From Anaerozeibacter sp031551775 (GTDB lineage Bacteria; Bacillota; Clostridia; Christensenellales; Aristaeellaceae), in assembly GCA_031551775.1 (NCBI GenBank), contig JAVBND010000083.1, positions 8,275-72,274 of the forward strand: a DNA stretch of 64,000 nt, given 5' to 3'. Positions 50,958-59,168 of this stretch are shown piece by piece; the first letter of the stretch is position 1, and every line of letters starts with the position of its first letter. The translations under genes were made by a program, and so were the position numbers. A model generated the notes under the pieces. That model saw nothing but the letters and a program-made list of their open reading frames with translations, made no database searches and was not told where the DNA came from.

Positions 50958-51736
50958 GGAGCAATCCTCCCATCGGTTTTCTTATGCCTGATCAGGAGCG
51001 TCGTCGCGCATGCAAGCAGCGCCAGGGCGCTCAGGACCTGTGATACGCGCAGGCCCCCGAGCATCAGGCTGTCGGTGCGCAGCCCTTCGACAAAGGTGCG
51101 CTCAAGTGCGTAGAGCATCACATACCATAGGAACAAATCTCCCTTTTTCTTGAATGCGTGAAGGTGTTCGGCGATCAGAAGCCCCGCACACAGGAGCAGG
51201 CACCAGCTTCCTTCATAGAAGAATGTGGCCAAGTGCCAGAGGCCGTCATCTTCAATGAACACGCTCATGGGAAAAAATTGAAGCGCGGGATTGGTCACCG
51301 CGTAGCCGTAGGCTTCCTGATTGATGAAATTGCCCACGCGCCCGATGGCTTGACCCAGCGCGAGCGCCGGAGCGCACAGGTCGGCAAGCGCCCAGAAAGA
51401 CTTCTTCGTCACCTTGCAATAAATCCATCCGGTCAGGACGCCCCCGATGATCGCGCCGTAAATGGCCATGCCGCCCGAACGCAGGTCGAAGATCATGCGC
51501 GGGTTCTGAATGTAATCGGAGAGTGAAAAGGCGACATAGTAAAGCCGCGCGCCGATCAGCGAAAACGGCACCGCCCAGAGCGCCAGATCAATCGTCGTAT
51601 CGCGCTTAAACCCCAATTTCTCCTCGCGCGCCATGCACAAAAGGATGCCTGCCGCGATGGCTGCGGCTATGAGTATTCCGTACCAATATATGGGCGCCCC
51701 GCCAAGTGTAAAAGCGACGCGGTTGATCGTGGGCAT
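50954..51736 (-). CDS. lgt: Prolipoprotein diacylglyceryl transferase
   Basis: A 260-residue membrane enzyme with about seven helices that attaches diacylglycerol to the lipobox cysteine of prolipoproteins. The GRVGNFINQEAYG signature and RSGGMAIYGAIIGG are conserved Lgt blocks. GGAGGACTCGC precedes the ATG. Its presence with lspA later in the window shows that the cell does make lipoproteins even though both sugar-binding proteins here lack a lipobox. Confidence 0.95.
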   Translation of the reverse strand: MPTINRVAFTLGGAPIYWYGILIAAAIAAGILLCMAREEKLGFKRDTTIDLALWAVPFSLIGARLYYVAFSLSDYIQNPRMIFDLRSGGMAIYGAIIGGVLTGWIYCKVTKKSFWALADLCAPALALGQAIGRVGNFINQEAYGYAVTNPALQFFPMSVFIEDDGLWHLATFFYEGSWCLLLCAGLLIAEHLHAFKKKGDLFLWYVMLYALERTFVEGLRTDSLMLGGLRVSQVLSALALLACATTLLIRHKKTDGRIAP

Positions 51737-51770
51737 GCGAGTCCTCCATCGTTTAGATAGCGTTTTGCGT

Positions 51771-51799
51771 ATTATCTCATTTTACCCACCCGCTGTCAA
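51771..51799 (-). promoter_or_regulatory. Promoter of lgt-pncB
   Basis: On the minus strand: TTGACA, 17 bases, GATAAT. Confidence 0.8.
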
Positions 51800-51878
51800 T
51801 TCTTCCCGCTCAATCGCGACATTTTACTGATTCTAAACCCAAATGCCACCTTCGCATCGGGATGCGCGGTTTTTTTGG

Positions 51879-51907
51879 TTGCGCTGGGCGGCGCAAACAG
51901 GTATAAT
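51879..51907 (+). promoter_or_regulatory. Promoter of the HlyD-like/yggS/sepF operon
   Basis: TTGCGC (51879-51884), 17 bases, TATAAT (51902-51907), about 70 bases before the first gene. Confidence 0.7.
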
Positions 51908-51979
51908 AGAATACCATGAAGAGCTATGCGCATTTTCTTTGGCTTGAAAGCGCGCGCTTTATTATTGAGGAGTAAGTAC

Positions 51980-53173
51980 ATGCGCAGAAAAAGAGTGACG
52001 GGCCGGTTCTACGTGTTTCTGGTCCTGCTTTTGATTGCCGGGTACTTTATTTTGCGCGAAATTTTCCCAACTGCGGCGCGCGAAGCGGTGGTCACGCTGG
52101 GCAACGCCACCTATGAGCGAACCGTCGAAGCGGTCATCGTGCGCGATGAGGAAGTGGCCGGTTACGAGGCCGCGGGCCGCGTGGTCTTTGTGGCGGCGGA
52201 AGGCGCGCGGCTAAACGAGGGGGACTTGGTGTGCGAAGTATACTCTACCGGCTATTCCGACAAGGAACTGATCCGGCTTGAGACGGCGCGCGAGTCAATC
52301 CGGTCGTATCACGAGCAGATTCTGGACAACATTGTGGACACCCAACTTGAACAGTTGGAACAAAAAGTCGAGACCACTGCGGAGCAGCTCAAAACGCTTA
52401 TTCGCCAAAAATCGGGCGGGAGCCTGTTAAACCTTGAAAAACAGCTTGAGGAGGCGATGGTCGCCAGGCAGGATTACCTGCGCCGGAACCAGCGTTCAGA
52501 TCAAAAGCTGATCGATCTTTACAACGACGAGACCAAGCGCATCAACGCCATCGCGTCCTGGCAGACCAAGGCGCTTGCGCCCAGAAGCGGCGTGGTCAGT
52601 TTTTACCTTGACGGATACGAGAACATCCTGAAGGTGGGTACGCTGCAGACGCTCACGTTTGACGATGTGCGCCAGGTAATTGCCGGGCGCAAGCCGACGT
52701 CCGCGGGCGTGAGCAACCGCCTGGTCACCAATATATTCCGAATGGTGTCAAGCGACAAGTGGTACATCGTGCTCCTTTCAAACGACCCCACATGGAACCC
52801 GGTCACGGGACAGCAAATCACTTTCCAGATGGCCGGATTCCCCGATGTCGGTTACACCGGCACGGTGGTGCGCGCGCAAAAGAGCGGAAGCGAGGTCATG
52901 GCGCAGCTTGAGATCAAGGGAGAACTCGGCCCGCTCATGAACCAGCGAAGCGGCAAGGCGCTTGTCGGCGCGTCGCTGACCGGCATGATGGTGCCCGACA
53001 AGGCCGTGGTCGAACAGTCGGGCCAGAAGGGCGTGCTGCTCTCGGATGTACCGGGCAGCGAGACCTTTATCCCGGTCGAAGTGCTCTCGATCGATCCGCA
53101 TAAGGGCTATGCGCTCGTCAACCCGTTGGCCGAAGGCTCGCTGTCGGTTGGCCAGCGCGTGCTGATCAAGTAG
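51980..53173 (+). CDS. HlyD-like membrane-fusion-type protein
   Basis: A 397-residue protein starting at 51980 behind GAGGAG. One transmembrane helix (residues about 10-30) leads into an extracytoplasmic region with a split biotinyl/lipoyl-like domain (VIVRDEEVAGYEAAGRVVFVAAEGARLNEGDLV) and a coiled coil (about 100-180, TQLEQLEQKVETTAEQLKTL), then a beta-barrel-like C-terminus. This is the HlyD/efflux adaptor design, but no transporter partner is nearby. In Firmicutes such a protein often precedes yggS-sepF-divIVA, suggesting a link to the envelope near the division machinery. Function unknown. Confidence 0.8.
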   Translation: MRRKRVTGRFYVFLVLLLIAGYFILREIFPTAAREAVVTLGNATYERTVEAVIVRDEEVAGYEAAGRVVFVAAEGARLNEGDLVCEVYSTGYSDKELIRLETARESIRSYHEQILDNIVDTQLEQLEQKVETTAEQLKTLIRQKSGGSLLNLEKQLEEAMVARQDYLRRNQRSDQKLIDLYNDETKRINAIASWQTKALAPRSGVVSFYLDGYENILKVGTLQTLTFDDVRQVIAGRKPTSAGVSNRLVTNIFRMVSSDKWYIVLLSNDPTWNPVTGQQITFQMAGFPDVGYTGTVVRAQKSGSEVMAQLEIKGELGPLMNQRSGKALVGASLTGMMVPDKAVVEQSGQKGVLLSDVPGSETFIPVEVLSIDPHKGYALVNPLAEGSLSVGQRVLIK

Positions 53174-53182
53174 GTGAAGGAC

Positions 53183-53866
53183 ATGCAAAGAGAAGAAATT
53201 CTAAAAAATATTGCATACTGCCGCGCGCGGCTTGAAGAAGCAGCCACGCGTTACGCGCCGCCCCAGATCATGGCGGTAACCAAAACCCAGAGCGCCGAGG
53301 CCGCCAACGTCTGCTACGAGGGAGGCATCAGGCGCATCGGCGAGAACCGCGTCCAGGAGCTTACACAGAAATTCCCAGCGTTAAATCGTGGGTTTACAGT
53401 CGAATTGATTGGACAATTGCAAACGAATAAAGTAAAATACATATTGGACTCAGTGGCCCGGGTTCAGTCGCTTGACCGCATGGCGCTCTGCGTGGAGCTC
53501 GACCGGCGCTTTGCCGCGCTGGGCAGCGCCATGCCGTGCCTGGTTGAGGTCAATATCGCGCGCGAGAGCCAAAAGTCGGGCGTCTTTGAAGATGACTTGG
53601 CGGCGTTTATCAAAGCGGCGTCGCGCCTTAGGGGCATCCGCATCGAAGGGCTGATGACCGTCGCGCCTTTGACGCAGAACCCGGAGGAAGTTCGCCCGTG
53701 TTTCAGGAAGATGCGCACCTGGTTTGAGCGCATCCGTGAGATGGGCATCGACGGGGTAGACATGAACACGCTCTCCATGGGCATGTCGGGGGACTATGTC
53801 GTCGCCGCCGAGGAAGGCTCGACGCTTGTCCGCTTGGGCAGCGCGCTGTTTGGCAGGCGTATGTAG
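53183..53866 (+). CDS. yggS: YggS family PLP homeostasis protein
   Basis: A 227-residue fold-type III PLP-binding protein. AVTKTQSAEAANVCYEGG has the PLP lysine, IGENRVQEL, ELIGQLQTNKVKYIL and LSMGMSGDYVVAAEEGSTLVRLGSALFG are conserved. It controls free PLP levels rather than catalysing a known reaction. The ATG at 53183 is preferred over GTG at 53174 because AGGTGAAGG lies between. Neighbour of sepF, as in most Firmicutes. Confidence 0.93.
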   Translation: MQREEILKNIAYCRARLEEAATRYAPPQIMAVTKTQSAEAANVCYEGGIRRIGENRVQELTQKFPALNRGFTVELIGQLQTNKVKYILDSVARVQSLDRMALCVELDRRFAALGSAMPCLVEVNIARESQKSGVFEDDLAAFIKAASRLRGIRIEGLMTVAPLTQNPEEVRPCFRKMRTWFERIREMGIDGVDMNTLSMGMSGDYVVAAEEGSTLVRLGSALFGRRM

Positions 53867-53903
53867 TATTTAATTTTTTTTGATAAGATCGGGAGGACAT
53901 GAC

Positions 53904-54692
53904 ATGGCGGGTCGCTTTAACAAGATTTTGGAATTCATCGGGTTGGTGGATGATGAGCCGGATGAGGAGCTCGACCAGGGACGCCGTCCCACGGGCGGGC
54001 AGACCTACGGCGGCGCTTCGCAAAACCGGCGATCGCCGATGCCGCCGCCGCGCGCCCCGCGCGGGGAGTATGACGAGCGCTCAAGCGGCCGCTATAATTC
54101 CTCTCCCCGTCCCGATTACGACGCGCGCCAGCGCCGCGAAAGCTACAGCGCGCGCGAGCCGCGCTATTCGCCCGAATCCGGTTATTCGTCCGACTACCGA
54201 AGCGCGGGCGCGCCGCGCGATTATTCGTCCGCGGGGCGTGATTACGCCTCTTCCGGCCGGGACTACCCGCCATACGCCGCGCGGGATACCGCCTCATCCG
54301 CCGCGCGGGATTCCCGTTCAAGCCGCGCCACTTCCCTTGACGATGAGTTTGAGCGGCCCGCGCCCAAGCAGGCGAAAGCCGACCGCGACAATCGCGGCCA
54401 AGGCAACATCGTACCCATGCGCCCGCAGGCCGCCGGGCATCAGACCATGATTTACTACTTGCGTTCGCTTGAGGAATGCCGGGATGTCATCAACGATTTG
54501 CTGGATGGAAAGTCCGTGCTGCTCAACGTTGAGGACATGGACGACAAATCGGTTCAGCGCAGCGTCGATACGCTGTGCGGCGCGGCCTTTGCGTTGGGCG
54601 CGACACTGCGCAAGGCATCGGAAAAGACCTTCCTCATCGCGCCCAACAACGTCGCTGTGGCAAGCACCAACGAGGACGGGCGCCACTACTGA
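53904..54692 (+). CDS. sepF: Cell division protein SepF
   Basis: A 262-residue FtsZ-ring protein. Residues 1-20 (MAGRFNKILEFIGLVDD) form the N-terminal amphipathic membrane-binding helix; about 30-165 is a very long disordered linker rich in R, Y, S and A with repeats of RDYxS; the C-terminal 85 residues are the conserved SepF domain (YYLRSLEECRDVINDLLDGKSVLLNVEDMD). The linker makes it far longer than the roughly 150-residue Bacillus SepF. GGGAGG precedes the ATG. Stop and the start of ylmH are 1 base apart. Confidence 0.93.
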   Translation: MAGRFNKILEFIGLVDDEPDEELDQGRRPTGGQTYGGASQNRRSPMPPPRAPRGEYDERSSGRYNSSPRPDYDARQRRESYSAREPRYSPESGYSSDYRSAGAPRDYSSAGRDYASSGRDYPPYAARDTASSAARDSRSSRATSLDDEFERPAPKQAKADRDNRGQGNIVPMRPQAAGHQTMIYYLRSLEECRDVINDLLDGKSVLLNVEDMDDKSVQRSVDTLCGAAFALGATLRKASEKTFLIAPNNVAVASTNEDGRHY

Positions 54693-54693
54693 G

Positions 54694-55452
54694 ATGGCGG
54701 GCAATCACAAAACGGACGGCGCGTTTTACGCCCATTTGCGCGATCTGGCGCGCGGCGCTCTGAAGAGGAGCGGCGCGCGCTTTTCGCGGTTCCTTGACCC
54801 CGGCGAGCTTGACGGCGCGCGCCGCGCAGCAAATGAAGCGGGCGTCGGGTGCGCGTTTTTTGGCGGTTTGGCTGAAGCCGAGCGCGTGGTGTGCGCCTTT
54901 TATGCGGATGATGAACCGGGCAAAGCCGATTATCCCATCGCGTGCCTCAAGGCGGCGTGGGATGCGCGCTATGCTTCGGCGGGACACCGAGACCTGCTGG
55001 GCGCCCAGATGGCGCTGGGCCTTGAGCGCGCGTGTCTGGGCGATATTGCGATGGGAGAGGGATGCGCATACTTGTTTGTGACAGACGATTGCGCGGACTA
55101 TGTGGCGGGCAACCTGACGAGCGCGGGCCGGGCAAAGCTGACGCTTACGCGGGTTGACGCGCCGGGCGTGCTGATCAAGCCCGAAGGGCGCTTGGTCCAT
55201 GTGACGGTTTCTTCCATGCGCCTGGACGCGCTGGTATCGGGCGCGTACAACCTGAGCCGCGGCGAGGCTCAGCAGTTGATCGCGCGCGAACTGGTGAAGC
55301 TCGATCATGTGCTTGTGTCCAGGAGCGACGCGCGCGTCGAAGCGGGCAGCCTTATTTCCGCGCGCGGATATGGGCGCGCCCGCGTGGCAAGCGAGGTCCG
55401 TGAGACGAAGAAGGGGCGGCTGGCGGTGGAAGTATATGTGTATGGCGGATAA
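54694..55452 (+). CDS. ylmH: YlmH-type S4 RNA-binding protein
   Basis: A 252-residue protein of the division/ribosome cluster. The N-terminal part (FSRFLDPGELDGARRAA, CAFFGGLAEAERVVCAFY) matches YlmH and the C-terminal 80 residues are an S4 domain (VSSMRLDALVSGAYNLSRGEAQQLIARELVKLDHV). YlmH of Firmicutes is linked to stalled-ribosome rescue and septum formation. It begins 1 base after sepF; the usual membrane protein YlmG between sepF and ylmH is missing here. Confidence 0.9.
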   Translation: MAGNHKTDGAFYAHLRDLARGALKRSGARFSRFLDPGELDGARRAANEAGVGCAFFGGLAEAERVVCAFYADDEPGKADYPIACLKAAWDARYASAGHRDLLGAQMALGLERACLGDIAMGEGCAYLFVTDDCADYVAGNLTSAGRAKLTLTRVDAPGVLIKPEGRLVHVTVSSMRLDALVSGAYNLSRGEAQQLIARELVKLDHVLVSRSDARVEAGSLISARGYGRARVASEVRETKKGRLAVEVYVYGG

Positions 55453-55502
55453 ATTTACATAATGCGAAAAGGATTTCTTCAGGCGCGTGGCGAACGTAAA
55501 AC

Positions 55503-55551
55503 AAGGAGGGTCATTATGCCCTTTACTTAGGTCGCGGATTTTTCCGCGCTG
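55503..55551 (+). promoter_or_regulatory. Leader with a strong ribosome binding site and 4-codon mini-ORF before divIVA
   Basis: AAGGAGGG (55503-55510) lies 5 bases before ATG at 55516. That frame reads M-P-F-T and stops with TAG at 55528. A small hairpin (CGCGG/CCGCG) follows at once and divIVA starts 36 bases later behind the weaker GAAGGG. The arrangement suits a leader peptide that couples or limits divIVA translation; a degenerate former start is the alternative. Confidence 0.5.
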
Positions 55552-55565
55552 AAGGGATGGTTAAG

Positions 55566-56147
55566 ATGATTACCGTAAAAGATATTCGCGATAAGCAGTT
55601 TGCCGTTCAAAAGCACGGCTACCACGAAGACGAGGTGGATGAGTTTCTGGACGAGATCGCAGACCAAATGGAAGCGCTGATTCGAGAGAACCGGGCGCTG
55701 GTTCAAAAGGTGGAAGACGCCAAGGCCGCCCAGGCGTGCGCCGAAGAAGCGCTTAAGGGGCAGGCGGCTCCTTCGCCCGCGCCGAGCGTGCCCTTTGAGA
55801 CCGCGCCGGCAGCCGAACCCAAGGTGGACGATTCCAGCTACTTCAAAAACCTGGAGACGACGCTTCGCGAGACGCTGCTCAGCGCCCAGCGCATTGCCGA
55901 TCAGACGGTCGCTGAGGCCAGGCAAAAGGCCGAAAAAGCGGTGGCTGAAGCCGAGAGCCGTGCCTCAAGCGTCAAGGCGGACGCCCAGCGCGAAGCCGAT
56001 CAACTGATGGGCAGCATCGGCCGCGAAACCGAAGAGGCCAAGGCGCAGCTTGAGTCGCTCAAGCAGACTTTCGATGAGCACAAGACCCGCTTCATCGGCA
56101 TGCTCGAAGAGCAGCTCAAGGCGCTCAAGCCCGAAGACAAAGCATAA
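55566..56147 (+). CDS. divIVA: DivIVA-domain protein
   Basis: A 193-residue peripheral membrane scaffold. The N-terminal MITVKDIRDKQFAVQKHGYHEDEVDEF is the membrane-curvature-binding head, and long coiled-coil regions (about 30-60 and 95-185, rich in A, E and K) follow, interrupted by a proline-rich linker. DivIVA proteins recruit other proteins to poles and septa. The start at 55566 is chosen since family members begin with MIT or MLT; ATG at 55557 is the alternative. Follows the sepF-ylmH group. Confidence 0.9.
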   Translation: MITVKDIRDKQFAVQKHGYHEDEVDEFLDEIADQMEALIRENRALVQKVEDAKAAQACAEEALKGQAAPSPAPSVPFETAPAAEPKVDDSSYFKNLETTLRETLLSAQRIADQTVAEARQKAEKAVAEAESRASSVKADAQREADQLMGSIGRETEEAKAQLESLKQTFDEHKTRFIGMLEEQLKALKPEDKA

Positions 56148-56198
56148 CGAACGACAAACCTCAGCTGGTCGAACAGCCCGAGGGAATGGGGATGGGAA

Positions 56199-56295
56199 GG
56201 GGGCGAGCAGCCCTCTTCCCATTTCAATAAACTACATGATCGACAAAGTCGAGCATGTGGCGGGGGCGAGCAACCCTCTTCCCATTTCAATAAAC
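56199..56295 (+). repeat. Two direct copies of a 34-bp palindromic repeat
   Basis: GGGGGCGAGCAGCCCTCTTC with the rest of the unit (to 56232) recurs at 56262-56295 with one difference. Copy 1 forms a hairpin with the preceding GGGAAG. The related sequence at 62513-62572 matches in inverse orientation over about 57 bases. Located between divIVA and the DUF5665 gene. Confidence 0.75.
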
Positions 56296-56365
56296 CGTGC
56301 GGAATCGGCAAAGTTGGCGCCGCATGGATCGACCAATATGTGTTAAACTAAGGAGGAAGCACCTG

Positions 56366-56656
56366 ATGGGAGGCGACCCCACTTTGAAAGATGAATGGAT
56401 TGACCGGCTGGAGCAGATCGCGGGACGGTTTGAGCGCATGCGCCTTGAGGAATACATCCGCTTCGTCAACAACCGCCGGCGCTATTATGCCATGAACTTC
56501 TGGTCGGGCGTGGCGCGGGGGCTGGGCACGGCTGTGGGATTTACGGTGCTGGGCGCGGTGCTGGTGGTGATCCTGCAACACGTGGTTTCAAGAAATATTC
56601 CGGTGATTGGCGATTTTTTGGCCGAGGTGGTCAAGGTCGTCAAGAGCAGGTCCTAA
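56366..56656 (+). CDS. DUF5665 family small membrane protein
   Basis: A 96-residue protein behind AAGGAGGAAGC. A helical N-terminus (RLEQIAGRFERMRLEEYIRF) is followed by NNRRRYYAMNFWSGVARGLGTAVGF and a hydrophobic helix (residues about 55-77), matching the DUF5665 pattern seen next to division and lspA genes in Clostridia. Role unknown. Nine bases separate it from lspA. Confidence 0.8.
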   Translation: MGGDPTLKDEWIDRLEQIAGRFERMRLEEYIRFVNNRRRYYAMNFWSGVARGLGTAVGFTVLGAVLVVILQHVVSRNIPVIGDFLAEVVKVVKSRS

Positions 56657-56665
56657 GGAGAAAGA

Positions 56666-57124
56666 ATGAAAAAAGCCTGGATACTCGCGGCTTTATTGTT
56701 GGTGGCGGACCGACTGACCAAGTGGTGGGCCGAGGCGGTCTTGCAGGGCTTGGGCACGTTGCCAGCCCTGCCGGGTGTCTTTCAGTTTACCTACGCGCGC
56801 AACACCGGCGCGGCGTTTTCTATGTTTACGGGCAACAACTGGGCGCTTGCGCTCATCAACCTTTTGATGGTTGCTCTCGTGATTGCGCTGTATTTTAAAC
56901 TGAAGGGTCTTCATCCGCTGACCCGGTTTTCGCTGGTGATGATTGCGTTCGGAGGCCTTGGCAATGTGATTGACCGCGCGATGTACGGCTACGTGGTCGA
57001 TTTTATTGAACTGACGTTTGTGCGTTTTGCCGTGTTCAACGTGGCGGACATGATGGTGACGGTGGGTGCGGCGCTTGCGGCGCTGGGACTTTTGCTTCCC
57101 GCCGAGGGGGGGAAGGGCGCATGA
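56666..57124 (+). CDS. lspA: Lipoprotein signal peptidase
   Basis: A 152-residue four-helix membrane protease that removes the signal peptide of prolipoproteins after Lgt action. The aspartates of the catalytic pair are in NVIDRAMYGYVVDFIE and FNVADM, and ARNTGAAFSM is the first signature. AAGGAGAAAG precedes the ATG. The stop overlaps the rluD start. Confidence 0.95.
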   Translation: MKKAWILAALLLVADRLTKWWAEAVLQGLGTLPALPGVFQFTYARNTGAAFSMFTGNNWALALINLLMVALVIALYFKLKGLHPLTRFSLVMIAFGGLGNVIDRAMYGYVVDFIELTFVRFAVFNVADMMVTVGAALAALGLLLPAEGGKGA

Positions 57125-58020
57125 TCTGGCGGGTCGATGGCGCATGCGAGGGCAAGCGGCTTGACGTGTACCTTTCGGAAAACACCGGCGTTACGCGTTC
57201 GCGCGCGGCGGCGCTGATTAAGGAAGGCGCGTGCCTGGTCGATGGCGCCCGGCCAACCAAGAGCGGTTTGGCGCTGAAAAAAGGCATGGCTGTCGCCTTT
57301 GAGATGCCCGAAACCGTGCCCACGCGCGCGGAGGCGCAGGATATCGCGCTGAAAATCATCTATCAGGACGAGGATCTGGCGGTGGTTGAGAAACCCAGCG
57401 GCATGGTCGTGCATCCGGCCGCCGGCAACCGCGATGGCACGCTGGTCAACGCGCTTCTTTACCACCTGAGCGGACTTTCCGGCATCGGCGGCGAAGCGCG
57501 TCCCGGCATCGTTCACCGCATTGACAAGGATACGTCGGGCTTGCTGCTCGTGGCAAAAAACGACAGGAGCCACGTGGCCTTGTCCGAACAAATCAAGGCG
57601 CATACCATCGACCGCAAATATCGCGCGATATTGGTGGGCAACCTGAAAGATGACGAGGGGACTGTTGACGCGCCGATCGCCCGCCATCCGTCCGACCGGA
57701 AGAAAATGGCAATCGTGCCGGGCGGGCGCGGCGCCATGACCCATTGGACAGTGCTCGAGCGCCTCAGGGGCGCGTGCCTGATCGAAGCCAGGCTTACGAC
57801 CGGGCGCACGCATCAAATCCGCGTTCACATGGCGTCCCTTGGCCATCCGGTGCTCGGCGATCCGGTATACGGGCCCAAGCGGTCGCCTTATCCGGTCGAG
57901 GGCGGGCAATTGCTTCACGCCGGATTCCTGGGCTTTACGCATCCGACCACCGGCGAGCGCATGGCGTTTGCCGCCGAGCCGGAGAAGCGCTTTCTCGATT
58001 GGCTTCAAAAACTACGGTAG
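57121..58020 (+). CDS. rluD: RluD-type pseudouridine synthase
   Basis: A 299-residue enzyme with an N-terminal S4 domain (GKRLDVYLSENTGVTRSRAAALI) and a RluA-family catalytic domain: HRIDKDTSGLL with the catalytic aspartate, VVEKPSGMVVHPA, TGRTHQIRVH. It isomerises uridines in rRNA; RluD subgroup by general resemblance, exact site not known. lspA-rluD is a conserved pair in Firmicutes. Confidence 0.93.
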   Translation: MIWRVDGACEGKRLDVYLSENTGVTRSRAAALIKEGACLVDGARPTKSGLALKKGMAVAFEMPETVPTRAEAQDIALKIIYQDEDLAVVEKPSGMVVHPAAGNRDGTLVNALLYHLSGLSGIGGEARPGIVHRIDKDTSGLLLVAKNDRSHVALSEQIKAHTIDRKYRAILVGNLKDDEGTVDAPIARHPSDRKKMAIVPGGRGAMTHWTVLERLRGACLIEARLTTGRTHQIRVHMASLGHPVLGDPVYGPKRSPYPVEGGQLLHAGFLGFTHPTTGERMAFAAEPEKRFLDWLQKLR

Positions 58021-58117
58021 GTTTTTCACGAAAAAATATTTCCACGGCTCTTTCGCCCCCCGGCCGCGCACAATAAGGCAAGACCAATTGCCTGAGCGCG
58101 ACGGGGGGCGAAAAGTT

Positions 58118-58705
58118 TTGAAGAGCATGAAGGCGCTGATCGGCCGGCCTGTGCTGCTTGACGGCAAGGCCATCGGCCATGTGACGGAAGTGGAGCTGGA
58201 CGAGGGACTCAATGCGCTCCTGGGCCTATATGTGGACGGCGCTTTCATGGGAACGCGCAGAATTGAGAAAAAAGACGTGGTCTTGTTGGGCGACGTATCG
58301 GTCATGGTGACGAGCAAGGGAAAGCGCGCGCGGGTCAAAGACGCGCGGATGAGGCGCGTGCGCACAGCCGATGGATGCCGCATAGGCGCGGTGACCGGCG
58401 CGCTCCTTGACGAAGACACGATGCGCGTTTGCGCGCTTGAGCTCTCCCGGGGTTTTCTGGACGACTTTTTCACGGGCAGGCAATGGGTCTATGGGTATCG
58501 GGTGAACGCGTCGAGCGGCGACGTACTGATCGAACCGGAAGGAGGAACGGGCAATGGGAAAGGACTCGATGATGCGCGGTATAACGGTGGGCGCGCTGGT
58601 GGGCGTGTCGGCGGTCGCGGTGGCTTCCATGATGAACCATCGCACGCGCAGGCAGATGGCGCGCTTCATGACGGATGCGGCGGGCAAGGTGGCAGGCAAG
58701 GCTGA
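58118..58705 (+). CDS. PRC-barrel domain protein with out-of-frame 3' overlap
   Basis: A 195-residue frame starting at TTG behind a G-rich site (ACGGGGGG). Two PRC-barrel-like repeats are visible (GRPVLLDGKAIGHVTEVELDE and DGCRIGAVTGALLDEDTMRV), with an MKALIGRP start. PRC-barrel proteins of spore formers (for example YlmC/YmxH types) are structural or RNA-linked. The last 50 residues (rich in G, R, D) read in a frame that overlaps the YtxH-like gene by 152 bases and look unlike a natural C-terminus. Confidence 0.65.
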   Translation: MKSMKALIGRPVLLDGKAIGHVTEVELDEGLNALLGLYVDGAFMGTRRIEKKDVVLLGDVSVMVTSKGKRARVKDARMRRVRTADGCRIGAVTGALLDEDTMRVCALELSRGFLDDFFTGRQWVYGYRVNASSGDVLIEPEGGTGNGKGLDDARYNGGRAGGRVGGRGGFHDEPSHAQADGALHDGCGGQGGRQG

Positions 58706-58721
58706 GCAGATGATGAAGTAA
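58554..58721 (+). CDS. YtxH-like small membrane-associated protein
   Basis: A 55-residue frame in a different phase to the PRC-barrel gene, preceded by GAAGGAGGAAC at ideal spacing. MGKDSMMRGITVGALVGVSA gives a short hydrophobic helix near the N-terminus, followed by a polar alanine/lysine/methionine tail (MTDAAGKVAGKAEQMMK), the general shape of YtxH-type stress proteins. It is below common length cut-offs but has better support (ribosome binding site, natural end) than the overlapping tail of the larger frame. Confidence 0.7.
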   Translation: MGKDSMMRGITVGALVGVSAVAVASMMNHRTRRQMARFMTDAAGKVAGKAEQMMK

Positions 58722-58770
58722 TACCAACACAAATCCCGAAAAGCTTGGATTGGCATGAAATCCAACGGCA

Positions 58771-58812
58771 AAGGGGCTGTTGCAGAGGGAAAGATCCGCA
58801 ACAGCCTCTTTG
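58771..58812 (+). terminator. Terminator of the lspA-rluD operon
   Basis: AAGGGGCTGTTGC pairs with GCAACAGCCTCTT around a 14-base loop, followed by TGTTG. Good stem, weak U-tract. Confidence 0.7.
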
Positions 58813-58952
58813 TTGATGGACAGTTCAAGCGCTTCCTCACCGGCGGTAATGTAAAGGTCAACACCGAGCCGTGCCTTTTTTTGCCATACGTCGCGTCGAT
58901 GGTTTGAGGGCCGGACCGCGCGATAAGCGCATCCGGCCCTCCCTTATTGCGT

Positions 58953-59168
58953 CTATTGGTTCCCGGTGACGATCCCGACGATCAGCAGGAGGACGATCAA
59001 TCCGGCGACAACCCAGATGATCTTGTCCATCGCGGCGACCGATACCCTGCGCGAGATCTTCTCGTAAAGGCGCTCCTTGCGCTTGTGAAGCGTGTCCGGC
59101 CCCTGCTCGGCGCGTATGTTTTGATCCTTTTGGGATTCGAGCTCCCGCGCGTTTTTCCTGCCGTCCAT
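58953..59168 (-). CDS. Small membrane protein at the end of the mgl operon
   Basis: A 71-residue protein. A charged N-terminal half (RKNARELESQKDQNIRAEQG, LHKRKERLYEKISRR) precedes a single C-terminal helix (IIWVVAGLIVLLLIVGIVTG), so it should be a tail-anchored membrane protein. The ATG overlaps the permease stop as TAATG, tying its translation to the importer. No family known. Confidence 0.65.
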   Translation of the reverse strand: MDGRKNARELESQKDQNIRAEQGPDTLHKRKERLYEKISRRVSVAAMDKIIWVVAGLIVLLLIVGIVTGNQ

